DNA from: Athripsodes cinereus
Taxonomy: Eukaryota; Arthropoda; Insecta; Trichoptera; Leptoceridae
Direction of reading: 5' to 3'
Assembly (NCBI GenBank): GCA_947579605.1
Contig: OX388307.1
Coordinates: 4,813,237-4,877,236 of the forward strand
DNA: 64,000 nt
A program made the position numbers and the translations under genes. How positions within the stretch are numbered: position 1 is the stretch's first letter; every line of letters starts with the position of its first letter. The notes below the pieces were generated by a model. The model made no database searches. It had not been told where the DNA came from and worked only from the letters and a program-made list of their open reading frames with translations. Below, one piece after another: positions 22,271 through 32,794 of the stretch.

Positions 22271-22538
22271 AGGAACTTCTATACTTTCCCGTGTTCTCTA
22301 ATTCACATCTTATACTTATATTATTTTACGTTAAGGATGCTGTCAGTCGCGACTATATCTGACTTCTGGATGATATGATCTAAATATATCATCTAAATAT
22401 ATGTGTATATTATTTGTTATGTTATCACGTTGAGAATGTAATTATTTTTTTGAAAGCAAGAAACACATTCTTCTAGCAATATTTCCTTTGTTTTTTTTAG
22501 TAATTTTTTCAGCGTGCTTTACGAATTTTGTTTTTTAC

Positions 22539-22615
22539 CTTTTACAAAACACTCGAAATTTTATAGAAAAGAATGTGAGGCCTTTTCTTTGTCGAGAACT
22601 CCACGGGACACGACA
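22539..22615 (+). repeat. Family A repeat, distal-part copy
   Basis: AACACTCGAAATTTTATAGA, AAAGAATGTGAGGCCTTTTC and GAGAACTCCACGGGAC match the distal third of the long family A copy at 27598-27820 (GGACACTCGAAATTTTAAAG, GAGGCCTTTTCTTTAC, GGGGACTCCAAGGGG). Confidence 0.65.
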
Positions 22616-22988
22616 GGATATTTATTATCCGATTTTTAGTTATTTTCGTTTGGAAATGGTTCGCAAAGTTATACCCTGCTTTTCTATCTTCATAATACCG
22701 TAATCTTTATTCGCATAAAATAGACATACCTACATAAATGTGTACACATATTATACAAAGCACATATTTTATAACATATAACTAAGCAAATTGACAATGT
22801 AATGCTTTCGTTAAGTACAACGTGACAGTGTATAGATAGATTCAGCTTACTGACAGAAATGCAAATTTAAAAATAAATAAATTCTACTTGAATAAATACA
22901 AAAACATACAACATTCTTTTACTAAAACAATAATAGTATTTTTTTCTTTTGCGTATGTCTTTTCATTGTCCTTGTTGACTTTTAAGGA

Positions 22989-23411
22989 TCACTTTAACAT
23001 ACCCTGCATAATAAAAAAATTTGAGAAAATGAGCTGAAAAGCTAAATTTATACATTTATATTTGGTTAAAACACCCTGTTCATTTTCATTTTGAAAATAT
23101 ATATTGTTTTTATTAAGAACCGAAAGAGACGACATCCGTCTTTTTCGGATGCCTAATACGAAAAATTTTCTTTTAAATTTTGTAACATTTGTTTTTGTAT
23201 TTAAATTATTCGATTGTTCCTGAAATTCAGGTTTTGTCTTTTTTATTACTGAAAAGCGCAGAGGTAGGTGAATTACTTCATTGATTCTTCCAATACACTG
23301 ACGACCAGGGCATTTTTTTTTATTCTGAACTTTGCTTAAATCTAGGCATAAACTCGTTTGCGGGTGCACTGCCATAAAATGAAACAAGACGAACCATGCT
23401 TGAATGTGCAC
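22989..23411 (-). CDS. Unrecognised 140-codon ORF, doubtful
   Basis: A minus frame with ATG at 23411 encodes 140 residues, Lys/Asn-rich, with no signal peptide, zinc finger or catalytic motif that I recognise (for example CLDLSKVQNKKKCPGRQC near residues 22-39). It is one of the three longest frames in the window, but its codon usage follows the local base composition. It may be chance, or decayed transposon coding. Listed because it is too long to ignore. Confidence 0.15.
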   Translation of the reverse strand: MHIQAWFVLFHFMAVHPQTSLCLDLSKVQNKKKCPGRQCIGRINEVIHLPLRFSVIKKTKPEFQEQSNNLNTKTNVTKFKRKFFVLGIRKRRMSSLSVLNKNNIYFQNENEQGVLTKYKCINLAFQLIFSNFFIMQGMLK

Positions 23412-24189
23412 ATTACATTATCAATGAATAAAACAATAAATAACCCTATATTTCCATCACTTACATGGCTTTGACTTTACAACGTACACTCTCAAACTTC
23501 GAGACAGCTTTCACTTTTTCCCCATTACAGAGAGGGATGTATGATATAAAGAAATATGTAGGTATGATGCATGAACTTTGACGTCACAGCAACGTGTACA
23601 AGTAGATAATAAGATACTTACCTCCATATAGTGTGATTTATAACGACATTATTGTCACGAAAGATTGTACCGTGTACCTACTATGTATTGACAGAGAATT
23701 ATTATTGAAATCAGAAATCACATAAAAATTATAGGATTTATTTATAGAATTGACACCAATTTGTAACATTGAAATAGGAATCTTAACTCAGAGATGTGGT
23801 ATCATACTTTTTATTTACCAACTTCCAACTGATGACCCACCTATCTTGAATGTCTTTTTTACGGCATAAATTGGATGACCTGTATATTATTATGACATTC
23901 TGGCAGCCCACTGCACTGGCTATCTCAGTTGTTGAACGTGTCGTGATGGTAAAAAGAAAAAGAGTGGAAAATGACTGAGATTACGTAATGGGACATTTAG
24001 AAGACGTAAAAAATCATTCAACGCTATAAAATCTGTGAAAAATTAAATAGCTAAGTGGAGCCTTGGAATAAGGCTGAACACCCATTTATATCGAATGTGT
24101 TTACGAGTATCAAGCTGATGAGAGACCACTATAAATCTTCACTTTCAAAAGAATCAGATTACCAACCAACTTAGTACAAAAAAGATAAT
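23412..24189. other. Non-coding, nothing assigned
   Basis: A perfect-looking donor GGAG|GTAAGTAT exists on the minus strand at about 23617-23626, but no exon frame or acceptor supports it. Confidence 0.35.
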
Positions 24190-24312
24190 TTATTAGGATG
24201 AAAACACAATTGATTTTAGTTTGAATACAATGTAAAGCTTTAATCAATTGTGTTTTCTTCCATATATAAACTTGAAGTTTTAGAAAAGAAACGTCAACTC
24301 AGTCAATAAATA
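24190..24312. mobile_element. Penelope-like PLE-B fragment, inverted arms
   Basis: The left portion GAAAACACAATTGATTTTAG is inverted relative to the right portion AATCAATTGTGTTTTCTTCC. The right arm then runs into CATATATAAACTTGAAGTTT, AGAAACGTCAACTCAGTCAA and TAAATAAAT, the PLE-B 3' extension. The ribozyme segment is absent. It mirrors the 48.8-kb element with the extension on the opposite side. Confidence 0.55.
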
Positions 24313-24375
24313 AATATAATATTTTGATACTGATGATTAATACTGATTGTACTCATAGTCAATTTATAGTTTATA

Positions 24376-24552
24376 GAGTTCGTCGGTAGCCTGGAGTTAG
24401 AGTCTCGGCCTTATGAACATGAGGTCCGGGGTTCGATACCAGGTGCCGGCAAACTCCCCTTTCACGACACAAGCTTTTAGCTTACTGTGAAAGGTGTATA
24501 AGGTTGTATTTGGGTTTATAACAAAACCCAGATATATCTTTAAAAAAAAAGT
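24376..24552 (+). mobile_element. tRNA-derived SINE (family S1)
   Basis: The order is GAGTTCGTCGGTAGCCTGGA with an A-box-like TAGCCTGGAGTTAGAG, the B box GGTTCGATACC, the body AAACTCCCCTTTCACGACAC, AAGCTTTTAGCTTACTGTGA and TGTATTTGGGTTTATAAC, then a short A tail (24540-24552). The head resembles a tRNA but lacks a pairing acceptor stem. RNA polymerase III transcription and LINE-driven mobility are inferred from family knowledge. Confidence 0.85.
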
Positions 24553-25130
24553 TAAAAATGCATTTTCATTAATACAGAAATTACTCACAAAACAAAAAAA
24601 AACAATTATTTCTCATTTCCATAAGATGTTTTCTCTACAACAATAAAATTCCCATTTCTATAACAGTGATTAATCTCACAAGAGAGAAACGAACTTAACA
24701 ATTTTTAGATAGGAAATTGCGAAAAGGCACTCTCTGCGAGTAGGTGGTAGTTGTCTGTAGGATTTCCTAATGCATTTATTATTAATATTTAGAAGTAGAT
24801 AGGCACAGCCGCCCTAGGGGCAAGAAATATGAGATGTGGCCATTAACGCTCACGCAGTCAAAACATAATTATTTGGTAAAATTCAATTACCTGCTTGAGG
24901 TGCGCGCGTGGTAATATGCCAGTAATCGAATACCGACAGCGATAATTTGTTCAGGGGTACTTTAAAAAATTAATGTTAAGAGTCTATAGACAATATTCAA
25001 ATATGTAAGCCGAGATGCTGCAATACTAGGTTGACGAAAAAACAGACTGCAAATCTAGTTAATATAAAATAGTTTACGAATAAATGCGCCAAAGATCAAG
25101 ATCAAAAATATTTATTTCCATCAACACAAT
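24553..25130. other. Non-coding; minus-strand tail-like tract at the end
   Basis: At 25094-25130 the minus strand reads GGAAATAAATATTTTTGATC followed by TTGATCTTTGG, like a retroelement 3' tail of (GATCTT) type, perhaps belonging with the unclassified sequence at 25131-25523. Confidence 0.3.
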
Positions 25131-25523
25131 ATGGCGTTAGCTTTTTACATGTTAATCAAGCAGTATTATAGACAAAAAACACAAACAGATGCAACAATTT
25201 TATGTTATGGCAAAGTCATGAAAATATATTATGTATTAAGGATGCGTGCCATGCCCCATCACTGCAGAATTGAATACATACATGCTACCTTTAACAAGGT
25301 ACTTGAAAACATAAAGAAAAGAGCAGGAGACTTGTTCCATTCCGGAGGATCCATTAATATAGAAATTTGTAGAAAGGCAAATGGCTTCCATATCCAACAT
25401 TGGATTAAAATTGTCATCGATGAGGATAAAGTTACAAAAAATCACATATGTACAACGCTTCTAAGATTCCTGCATAATATATTATTTTATTCTCAAATTA
25501 TATTGCTCGATATTCGGAAGTAA
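25131..25523 (+). CDS. Unrecognised 130-codon ORF, possibly transposon-derived
   Basis: This frame encodes 130 residues with a fairly balanced composition, including CRIEYIHATFNKVLENIKK and AGDLFHSGGSINIEICRKAN. No domain is recognised and there is no signal peptide. The opposite strand (25236-25445) also has a 69-codon frame, and the minus strand ends upstream in a retroelement-like tail. One reading is therefore that the coding sense was once minus and that this is a decayed element. A cellular gene cannot be excluded. Confidence 0.2.
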   Translation: MALAFYMLIKQYYRQKTQTDATILCYGKVMKIYYVLRMRAMPHHCRIEYIHATFNKVLENIKKRAGDLFHSGGSINIEICRKANGFHIQHWIKIVIDEDKVTKNHICTTLLRFLHNILFYSQIILLDIRK

Positions 25524-25880
25524 TGGTATATCTACCAACAGTTATAAGTCCCCTTAACGAACATTCCGAAATACAGGGACGGTCACCGGGGCGTGATCGT
25601 ATTTTTAAAAAGATTCGACGAATTATTGTGGGTGTACATGATTTGATTTATTACGGAATATGATCCGATTAAGGAATTTAAGCGGCGTTCATAAAACTTA
25701 TATACCTACCTTAAGATACTTAAAGAGAATTGTTTCAATCACTTTTCTAAGTGAAATGTAGAAGGTATTTAATCACCTTTAAGGTGCTTAGAAGAAATCT
25801 ATTTACACAAAATATTTTAAGTATATGTATGTAGGCTTACTTTTTTATTATTTTTATTTTTTTATTGTGAAACTATAATA
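25524..25880. other. Non-coding, nothing assigned
   Basis: No feature recognised. Confidence 0.35.
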
Positions 25881-26125
25881 TATGATGCCCAGTGTAGAGC
25901 GGAAGGAACGATGTTGATTTAAATCACGAGGTCCCGGGTTTGATTCCCGGCCAAGGCAAAATGAAGAATGACCCTTTTCTGGAGTGTGGAGGTATTCAAG
26001 CCAAGGTTAAAACCACTATTGTTCAGGAGGTGTAATGATTCTCTAATAGGCCCTTGCGGTGGTTTTTTCACAAAACGGCGCATCTTTAAAAAAATGTCTA
26101 ATTATTATTATTATTTTTCCAAATT
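25881..26125 (+). mobile_element. tRNA-derived SINE with LINE-type 3' end (family S2)
   Basis: The head has a degraded A box (about 25888-25905) and an excellent B box in GAGGTCCCGGGTTTGATTCC (25930-25949). From about 25976 the body is homologous to the CR1/L2-like LINE 3' end: GAGTGTGGAGGTATTCAAGC, AGGCCCTTGCGGTGGTT, CACAAAACGGCGCATC, TGTCTAATTATTATTATT. The frame VEVFKPRLKPLLFRRCNDS still recalls the LINE protein end (VEVFKTRLKTLLFGRCYDS at 10411). A tRNA head with a LINE tail is the standard design of a SINE mobilised by its partner LINE. Confidence 0.85.
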
Positions 26126-26404
26126 TTTATTAATCCTTAAAGTTTCTGAGTCTGGGTGTTACATACATTTGACATGTTATGTTATATCAAATTGTTAATA
26201 TATTATGCATTTATATTTATATAAATTATGGCAACCCCTTCTCAAGTGAGGTAGTCTAATAGCACGTAATGGACATATAGTTCATTCTCTTCGTATTGTA
26301 AACGAGTGTATCTAAAATAATGTGGCTGAGAAAAGGGGTTATTTTTTTTAAATTTTGATATTTTAATACGTATATAAGAAAATAAAGTAGGTACTAAGAG
26401 TGCA

Positions 26405-26545
26405 CCGAGATAATAATAATATAATTTTATTGCACAATAAGAAGCATACATAACTATGTACCAAGTTATAAAACAATGTGATACAAATAAACGATATTGT
26501 GCAATGGGAGAGTTTATCGCAGAAGCGATATCTTCCAACTAACCC
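26405..26545 (-). mobile_element. LINE 3' UTR fragment
   Basis: The minus strand reads GGAAGATATCGCTTCTGCGA, TAAACTCTCCCATTGCACAA and ends GTGCAATAAAATTATATTAT. This arrangement (GGAAGAGAT-CGCT-GCGATAA-...-CATTGTACA...AATAAA-TTATTATT) is typical of insect Jockey/CR1-type 3' UTRs. No coding part is retained. Confidence 0.6.
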
Positions 26546-27597
26546 ATAAATATATAAATATATAAATATATGAATCAGTTAAAGGCAAGCCCACAAAAAG
26601 GACAAAAATTCTTGGAGACAAACGATAGAATTTTATTTATAATAATAATACTAAGATTGAATGAGAAGGAATCATGTACAATGCAATGTAAGTACAGACA
26701 AATGAAATAACAGTATGAGAAGTTGTAAGAGAACACAATAATAAAGTTTAAGGATTATGACAGACAATAATAAAAGCTGTCAGAGAGAGAAAGAGGGAGA
26801 AATAAGAAGCGACTGGGCTGAGAACAAAGTCAGGTTTATACATTCTAAGTTGGAAGAAAGATGGTTCAGATAGTTTTATAGCGAGTTAACTCACCAAACG
26901 GCTTAGTTAAGTGTAAGTGTAACTCTACTCAAAATATTTCAAACTGACAACATATTTGACTTTGGTATTCCCTTACCTGTGATAGTTAATCTAATTATTT
27001 AAAAAAAAAAACAATGTAATGGCAACATTGAAAAGAAATACTTGAAATAATTTTGTTTGAAAGTTTGGAGCAGTTACTGGTGTCCAAGACGACTGAAACG
27101 ATAGATACATTTACCTTAAAAAAATTAAAAGATAAGCAAAGCCTTTATCTCGTTTTGGATTATATTTTTCCAAATTTCTTAATTAAATACGTTATAAGGC
27201 GATTAAATAAGTACATAGTTCACTTAATCTGTTTCGACAAATTACTAGAGATTACTTGCTTCTTGCTCTGAAGTCGTCAAAAGTTGATGAACAGCTCGCT
27301 ACTTAACTAGACAAAGTCTAAATCTGCCTTTTGACTAAACACAGACTGCACTCATACAATAATATAATAAGAAACATACGCACAACAAAACTACGTAACA
27401 TTATTCTGGATGGTGGCCAACTGATCTGTCTTCTATGGAGATACTTTTATCACAACAATTTTCATATATAATAATAATGTTCTTGCTATCTCTACACCAA
27501 AATACCAACACATTTCACAACAACGAATTATGTCTACGGTCGTAGATTTTTCATGCTTGAAACATGCATGTACCATTGCATACAGAATACTACTACT
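26546..27597. other. Unassigned; weak splice-like site at 26976
   Basis: On the minus strand ACTATCACAG|GTAAGG (junction 26977/26976) is a second back-to-back acceptor/donor, but with a poorer pyrimidine tract than at 7.09 kb. The rest is AT-rich with TATAAATA-type simple repeats at about 26546-26575. Confidence 0.3.
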
Positions 27598-27820
27598 ACT
27601 ATACCATCACATGTATGTATTAAATAGGCAGATCGTTCTCTTCGTGCCAATAAAAAATAAGACAATCAGGATGGGTGACATAAGTAATCGCTCAACTTTA
27701 CGTTGTAAGGTATATCTTACACGGGATGTTTTGCGAACACATACTCTTTAAAGGACACTCGAAATTTTAAAGAAAAGGGTGGGAGGCCTTTTCTTTACAG
27801 GGGACTCCAAGGGGCGAACA
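27598..27820 (+). repeat. Family A dispersed repeat, longest plus-strand copy
   Basis: The blocks in order are ACTATACCATCAC, CGTGCCAATAAAAAATAAGA, CAATCAGGATGGGTGACATA, ATCGCTCAACTTTACG, ACACGGGATGTTTTGCGAAC, GGACACTCGAAATTTTAAAG, GAGGCCTTTTCTTTACAG and GGGACTCCAAGGGG. This defines a consensus of about 220 bp. No tRNA head and no coding of its own; origin from a LINE 3' region is the best guess. Confidence 0.75.
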
Positions 27821-28282
27821 ATCTAAATTGACAGATTTAAAGTACGATATTGAAACCAATATTATTTAAGTTATAACAATGGAATTTGATTAACAATACT
27901 AACCCATCGCTTTCAATACTCCCAATAATTGATCCAATGGGAACACGTATTAGATCTATTATTGCTTAGTTTTGTAGTTCAAGTGATTCTGCAGTTGCAA
28001 TTATTGATGAATGAGTACAATAATGCATATTACCATTATATTATTACACTGACTTTAAGCCCAGCGTAGCTCATAAAATTGGAAAAGGAGACGAAGAATA
28101 AAAATATGACAACACCCATTTGACAAATTGACACTTATATATCACTTTTCCTTATGCCTTTAAATGAACCCTTTGTATTAAAAAAAAATCCGTGCGAAGA
28201 TTTTTTTCGAACTAATATAGTTTTCACACCTAAGTTAGTATTTTGTATTTTAAAAATGTATATTTATACCCTCAAGAAGGCG

Positions 28283-28412
28283 CAAACAACGTGTCAACGG
28301 GTGCTCACCAACTTGGAAGATCTGCAAAAAGATGGCGAGACAGCTGAAGCTCTGTGGCCCAGGAGACCTCTACACCATAGGAACAGAAGAAGAAGTATTT
28401 ATACCCACATGC
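28283..28412 (+). mobile_element. LINE 3' end with GAA tail
   Basis: GTGTCAACGGGTGCTCACCA to AGGAGACCTCTACACCATAG is GC-richer than its flanks and ends in AACAGAAGAAGAAG (28382-28395), the tail type of LINE ends at 8715, 10850, 37148 and 40670. Residual coding (RQLKLCGPGD) is not diagnostic. Confidence 0.45.
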
Positions 28413-29084
28413 AGGGAAAATGGAACGCCATATTGATCTAGCCTTGGATACTTCGTAATTGAAATTATGAAAATATCTCGAAATATACTTGTTTTGAGTT
28501 CTTTGCTTTGATTTTTTACTGAAAAAAGGCGATAATATAAAATGCTGTGGTACCTTAAATTACATATTTATGATCGAACAGGCTAAAATATTTATGTAGG
28601 GATTGCATAATCAATCTGTGCTATTATACTTCTGAGGCAAGAAAGTTATTCCCCTGTAAAAGGGTTTTGTACTACAAATGGTCGAAGTGGATGATACCAT
28701 AGACGAAACTTTATATTGCTAGACCAGGCAATAATAATAATAGTACATAGGTAGAACTATTAGGTATTATTATTTAACAAGATGTAAGAACTTGAACTAG
28801 AGGGAGGATTTTAATACTTGATGATGTATCGTGTGGAATCTTTTGACTACACTCCTTCGATGTCCCTCTAGACCCAGTTAAACATAATATTACTAAATAT
28901 TTTAAAACTTGGTTGTTAACTGGTCGAACTAGCAATAGAAAAAAGTACCGAGCATAACGTTCCTCCGCCATTTAGATGATCCCAAATAAAAACTGATGCT
29001 TCTACAAGTTTTCATTTTATGTTTTTCGATTGAAAGATCTTACCGTGAAAATAAGAACGGAGGAACTGGTGAACGTTGTAATTG
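28413..29084. other. Unassigned; contains the 25-bp block repeated from 3906
   Basis: 28421-28450 resembles the RTE 3' region (GGAACGCCATATTGATCTAG). 28847-28871 is the exact repeat of 3906-3930. No gene. Confidence 0.4.
28847..28871 (+). repeat. 25-bp block identical to 3906-3930
   Basis: Exact repeat of the block starting CTACACTCCTTCGATGTC; see 3906-3930. Confidence 0.6.
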
Positions 29085-29215
29085 ATTACTTAAGCCAGCC
29101 TACGCCAATTCGCAAGCGTTAGGATGCCTTTCTCACTTCTTCCCATTAGATTGTGCACGATATAACATTGTGTAAACATGGTTATCCGATCGATATGTCT
29201 GATTGGTATTCATTA
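29085..29215 (+). repeat. Family C repeat copy
   Basis: GATTACTTAAGCCAGCCTAC, GCCAATTCGCAAGCGTTAGG, CACTTCTTCCCATTAGATT and ATATAACATTGTGTAAACAT align with 14222-14350 at roughly 75-80% identity by eye. Confidence 0.7.
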
Positions 29216-29507
29216 TATTATTAATTAAATACGTAAGATCTTTGAAGTAAGTCGAGCACAAAGGAAGAAAACCTAACACCGCTATCATATTATGTATAAT
29301 ATTAGTGGATGATCGATAGGATAATCAAAGTTGACAGCAGTGGCGTAGCGTCCAATAAAAACAAAAAACACAGCATGACTATAATAGTGTGCTTGTCATA
29401 CATGCAAAATACCAAGGAGTGCTCTAACAATTGCATGATGGTTGCAAAATTTCTTGGACCAACCTAATTTACAAATTACAAAGATGTATAAAAAACTATT
29501 ATACTAT

Positions 29508-29690
29508 ACTTTACCCTCATACCGTGTCAAAGGTGAGGTAGACAGAGAGAATGGAACGCTATATTGATCTAACCTTACATACTTCTTTCGCTTCCACCAG
29601 ATTATAATCTAATTTCTCATACATGCATGCCGATTTCTCGTTCCCAACTCGCGAACTTCCCTGAGAATTTGATTCACGCGTAAAAACTAC
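29508..29690 (-). mobile_element. RTE-like LINE 3' end
   Basis: On the plus strand TTTACCCTCATACCGTGTCA, GTAGACAGAGAGAATGGAAC, GCTATATTGATCTAACC and CTTCTTTCGCTTCCACC follow the 3' terminus order of the RTE-like copies at 2871, 39585 and 63050. The region upstream in element sense (29620-29690) is too decayed to translate. Confidence 0.65.
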
Positions 29691-30784
29691 GCCTACGTAG
29701 ATATCTTGAACGTCTGCACTTTCTCATACAAAAATGAATCGGGAATCATTTCAAATTCATATACCTATTATATATACAAAATTGAAAACGAGGCGACCGG
29801 GCTAGATTTTTTAAAAAAAAAAAACTGTTTTTGTTATGATTTTTTATATTTAATTGTGAAAACGATCAAGTTGAAAAAACGTCTATTTCATTATGAAAGC
29901 ATGGCCAATGTAAAAAATCTAGTCCCACCAATGCCACACTGTAGGATAAGTATGTATGTATGTATATACCTAGTACACAAATGAATTATTACAATATAAT
30001 GATTGAGTGACTGCTGAAGGGATTCTTCCTGAAACTATAGTATGCGTAAATAATATCGATATATCATTAATAATAAAATGGGGGATAACCGATATATGTA
30101 CTGGAGTACCGTCTTAACACTACACGTACCCAAATCGTAATGATATTTTCATACATTTCAGGGCATTAAAAATCTTTCTATCCATTAAGACATCTCCCGC
30201 AAACAAACACAATGAACATACATGTCGTTCTCGTTGTGATAAATATGATACTTTAAGGAAGCGTGATATCCCTCATAACAGCTTAATTGAAGATGTCAAG
30301 TCGCGTTTTATACGTGGCGGAGGAGATTTTTACAGCACACTGAAACATTTACCAAAAAAGAGTAGGAGATGCTATTTGGAGACTTCAACGAGATGAATAA
30401 TTGAACATATTTAATTATTTCTTGTATGCGATGTTCTACGAATACGTGACTCTTACAGGAAACTCAGGAAACTAAAGGATATATCGACTATTCAGTTCTA
30501 TAGGCCACCAAGAAATTTTTCAAAAACTAATAAAACGTAAAAAGTAATATTCTTTCAATTCTATTAGAAGCACATATTTGTCTTGAGTTTTCGGTAGAAC
30601 TTTAACGAAGCATATTTTGAAATATTAGAATTTCGAGTTGTTGCTTTGTGGAACTGGAGATTCAATATCTTCTAATCCGAGGATTTCGCGGTCGGTAAAA
30701 CATTAGATGCTAACATTTGATATCATTTTCGCTTTTTAAATAGTCAAATTCAAATGCTTTCATTAACTTTTTTAGTAATTTACA
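29691..30784. other. Non-coding, nothing assigned
   Basis: A 92-codon ORF (29706-29984) has Asn/Lys/Tyr composition only. No repeats recognised. Confidence 0.35.
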
Positions 30785-30965
30785 TATTGTGTTAACAACC
30801 AGAGCCCGTAGACAATTTGTACTTAGCGATCGTCTACTGGCGAACTTTTCGACAATCTACCTACACGTACCGTATAATTATGCGTTATTGTTGCAGTTAT
30901 TGACGAAAATTCGTTTGTAGGCGATCGCCAAGTACAAATTGTCTACGGGCTCTGGTTACACAATA
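30785..30965. mobile_element. Palindromic MITE (30.8 kb)
   Basis: The left end TATTGTGTTAACAACCAGAG, CCCGTAGACAATTTGTACTT, AGCGATCG is the reverse complement (with small gaps) of the right end CGATCGCCAAGTACAAATTG, TCTACGGGCTCTGG, TTACACAATA. The arms are about 50 bp with roughly 80 bp between them. A TA dinucleotide at each outer edge is compatible with a Tc1/mariner-type target duplication but is not diagnostic. Confidence 0.75.
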
Positions 30966-31427
30966 TTGAACTTTATTCGAAATTGTTGGAAATTATACTG
31001 ATATTACATCGTTACAAGATGTCAGATCCTTCAGATAAGGATCAACAGTGGAGGTGGTGTATCAATAGGGGGTGATGTATGTTATTCATCATCCTTTAGA
31101 AATATAAGGAATACATAATTAAGACAGGAAAGACGAAGGCATTCAGTTAATTAATGAGGATATAAGTAAAACATAAAGATCATAATATTACGATAGGCAC
31201 ATTATAGAAATTTGAAATGTAGGTACACACAGATTAAATTAAACATTCTTCTATCATTTGTTTATTGCATGAATAAATATTAACTTATTCACGTTACTAG
31301 AATTACCAAAAGTAATCTTTAAATACATAAATAACTAAAAAATTGTTGCAAGAGACATCCTTGCCTAAAATGAGTTTGCTTTAGTACCAGTTAGTCTACT
31401 AATAATGTAAGAAATTAGACTACAACT
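30966..31427. other. Non-coding, nothing assigned
   Basis: No feature recognised. Confidence 0.35.
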
Positions 31428-31570
31428 ATACCATCACGGCATCTCACACGTGTTGTAGCCAGCAGACAAGCTGCTAGCAATAAACATGAAAGCTGTCTTC
31501 TGTTGACAATAAAATTAAAACATTCAGGATGGGTGGCTAACATCATCGCTGAACTTAAAATGTAAACTGT
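31428..31570 (+). repeat. Family A dispersed repeat copy
   Basis: ATACCATCACGGCATCTCAC, GTGTTGTAGCCAGCAGACAA, GCTGCTAGCAATAAACATGA and TTCAGGATGGGTGGCTAACA follow the family order closely; this is the best-preserved left half in the window. Confidence 0.75.
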
Positions 31571-31943
31571 CTATTTTTCGAATACCTTCCTGACACTCGT
31601 AAACCTACGGTAAAGATTAAAAGACCAACTCTTTAACGGTTGCTCCACGGAACAGCGATATAGATATTAAGATAAAAATTCTATAATAACAGCCTAGTGT
31701 GGAAGTATTTCCCATTTCTTCGTTCATAAATACCGCGTGAAGCTAAATTTATATCAATGGAAAATAAAATAAATAAATGTCTAGCGAAGTAAACATCTGA
31801 TTACATTAACGATACATAGAAACACCTCTATGCGCCCTAAAATATAATCAGCGTAATTGGCATAATCTATCGTTAAAATGAGAAAGTTTAATATTTTATA
31901 TGTGATGTTTTATAACACCTGTTTTTTAAAGGTTACTCTAAAG

Positions 31944-32180
31944 CGGCGGTTTTCAAAGTGGGGGCGCCCCCCCAGGGGGGGGGGGGGGGGGCGCAGAGAC
32001 CTTCAAAGGGGGGCGCGGGACACCTGTAGTGGACCTTATTTAGAGATAAAGTGGGCTACTCACACACCTAAACAACAACTGTTCTAGTATAAACCTAAAA
32101 AAAAATCGGGGGGGGGGGAGGTGCGGAAATACGTTTTGGTAGAAAAGGGGGCGCGGCCCAAATAAGTTAGGGAATCCCTG
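31944..32180. mobile_element. hAT-like MITE with long G runs
   Basis: The left end CGGCGGTTTTCAAAGTG differs by one base from the hAT-type terminus CAGCGGTTTTCAAAGTG. The right end reads, on the minus strand, CAGGGATTCCCTAACTTATT, also of hAT CAGNGRTTC type. The flanks carry a related octamer, CTCTAAAG (31936-31943) and GTCTAAAG (32183-32190), offset by 2 bp on the right, so the target duplication is imperfect. Inside are a 17-G run (31975-31991) and an 11-G run (32108-32118). No transposase is encoded. Confidence 0.65.
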
Positions 32181-32190
32181 CAGTCTAAAG

Positions 32191-32794
32191 TTTTCAGAAA
32201 AGAGTAGGAGCCTTACTTTGTTGAATAAAAAAATGAAAACACGTAAATGGACGACCGTAAGAAATTCAAATTTAATAAATTCCGAAATCCATGAGTACAG
32301 TGAAAGTCGGATAATAATACTTAAAAGTTAGTACATATTTAATAGCAATAACAAAAGTGTTTGGTTTATTAAAAATTCATATCGAAAAACAGAAATTCGC
32401 GGTTTGAAATACTGAAAGCAGCAGCACTTTGCCGTACAGTGGACGCCGGAGAATCATTTCCCGACGTAAAAGTTTTCGCATACATAAAATAACGTCGAGC
32501 CTTTTAAGAAAGTGTTTAAAATGTATAACGGAGAAAATGTGTAGAATGCTTATCAAAATCAAGCAGAATTATCAAGCATTAAATTTCAATATTCACAAAG
32601 GCTCAATATTCGTTAATGCGGAAGATAAAATCTACCTACATATTCTACTTAATTTCAACGAATTTTGTATTCAAAAAACTTAAATTTTGTTATCATAATT
32701 TAAATAATAAAAGCTAATAACGCTACAGCATTTTATACCTTAGTAGATAATGTGACCAATGTGTAAGATAGCGTTTCGTATTTATGAAACAAAC
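32191..32794. other. Non-coding, nothing assigned
   Basis: Overlapping 61- and 84-codon ORFs on opposite strands (32377-32683) show no motif. Confidence 0.35.

Noticed and set aside
23612..23630. Minus-strand splice donor GGAG|GTAAGTAT marking an exon
   Set aside because: No open frame of meaningful length or acceptor upstream on that strand.
24110..24150. CTGATGAGAGACC as a hammerhead core
   Set aside because: No GAAA strand with a pairing stem II follows within a sensible distance.
24376..24450. Functional tRNA genes at the S1, S2 and S3 heads
   Set aside because: A and B boxes are present but acceptor and anticodon stems do not pair, and each head is followed by a SINE body.
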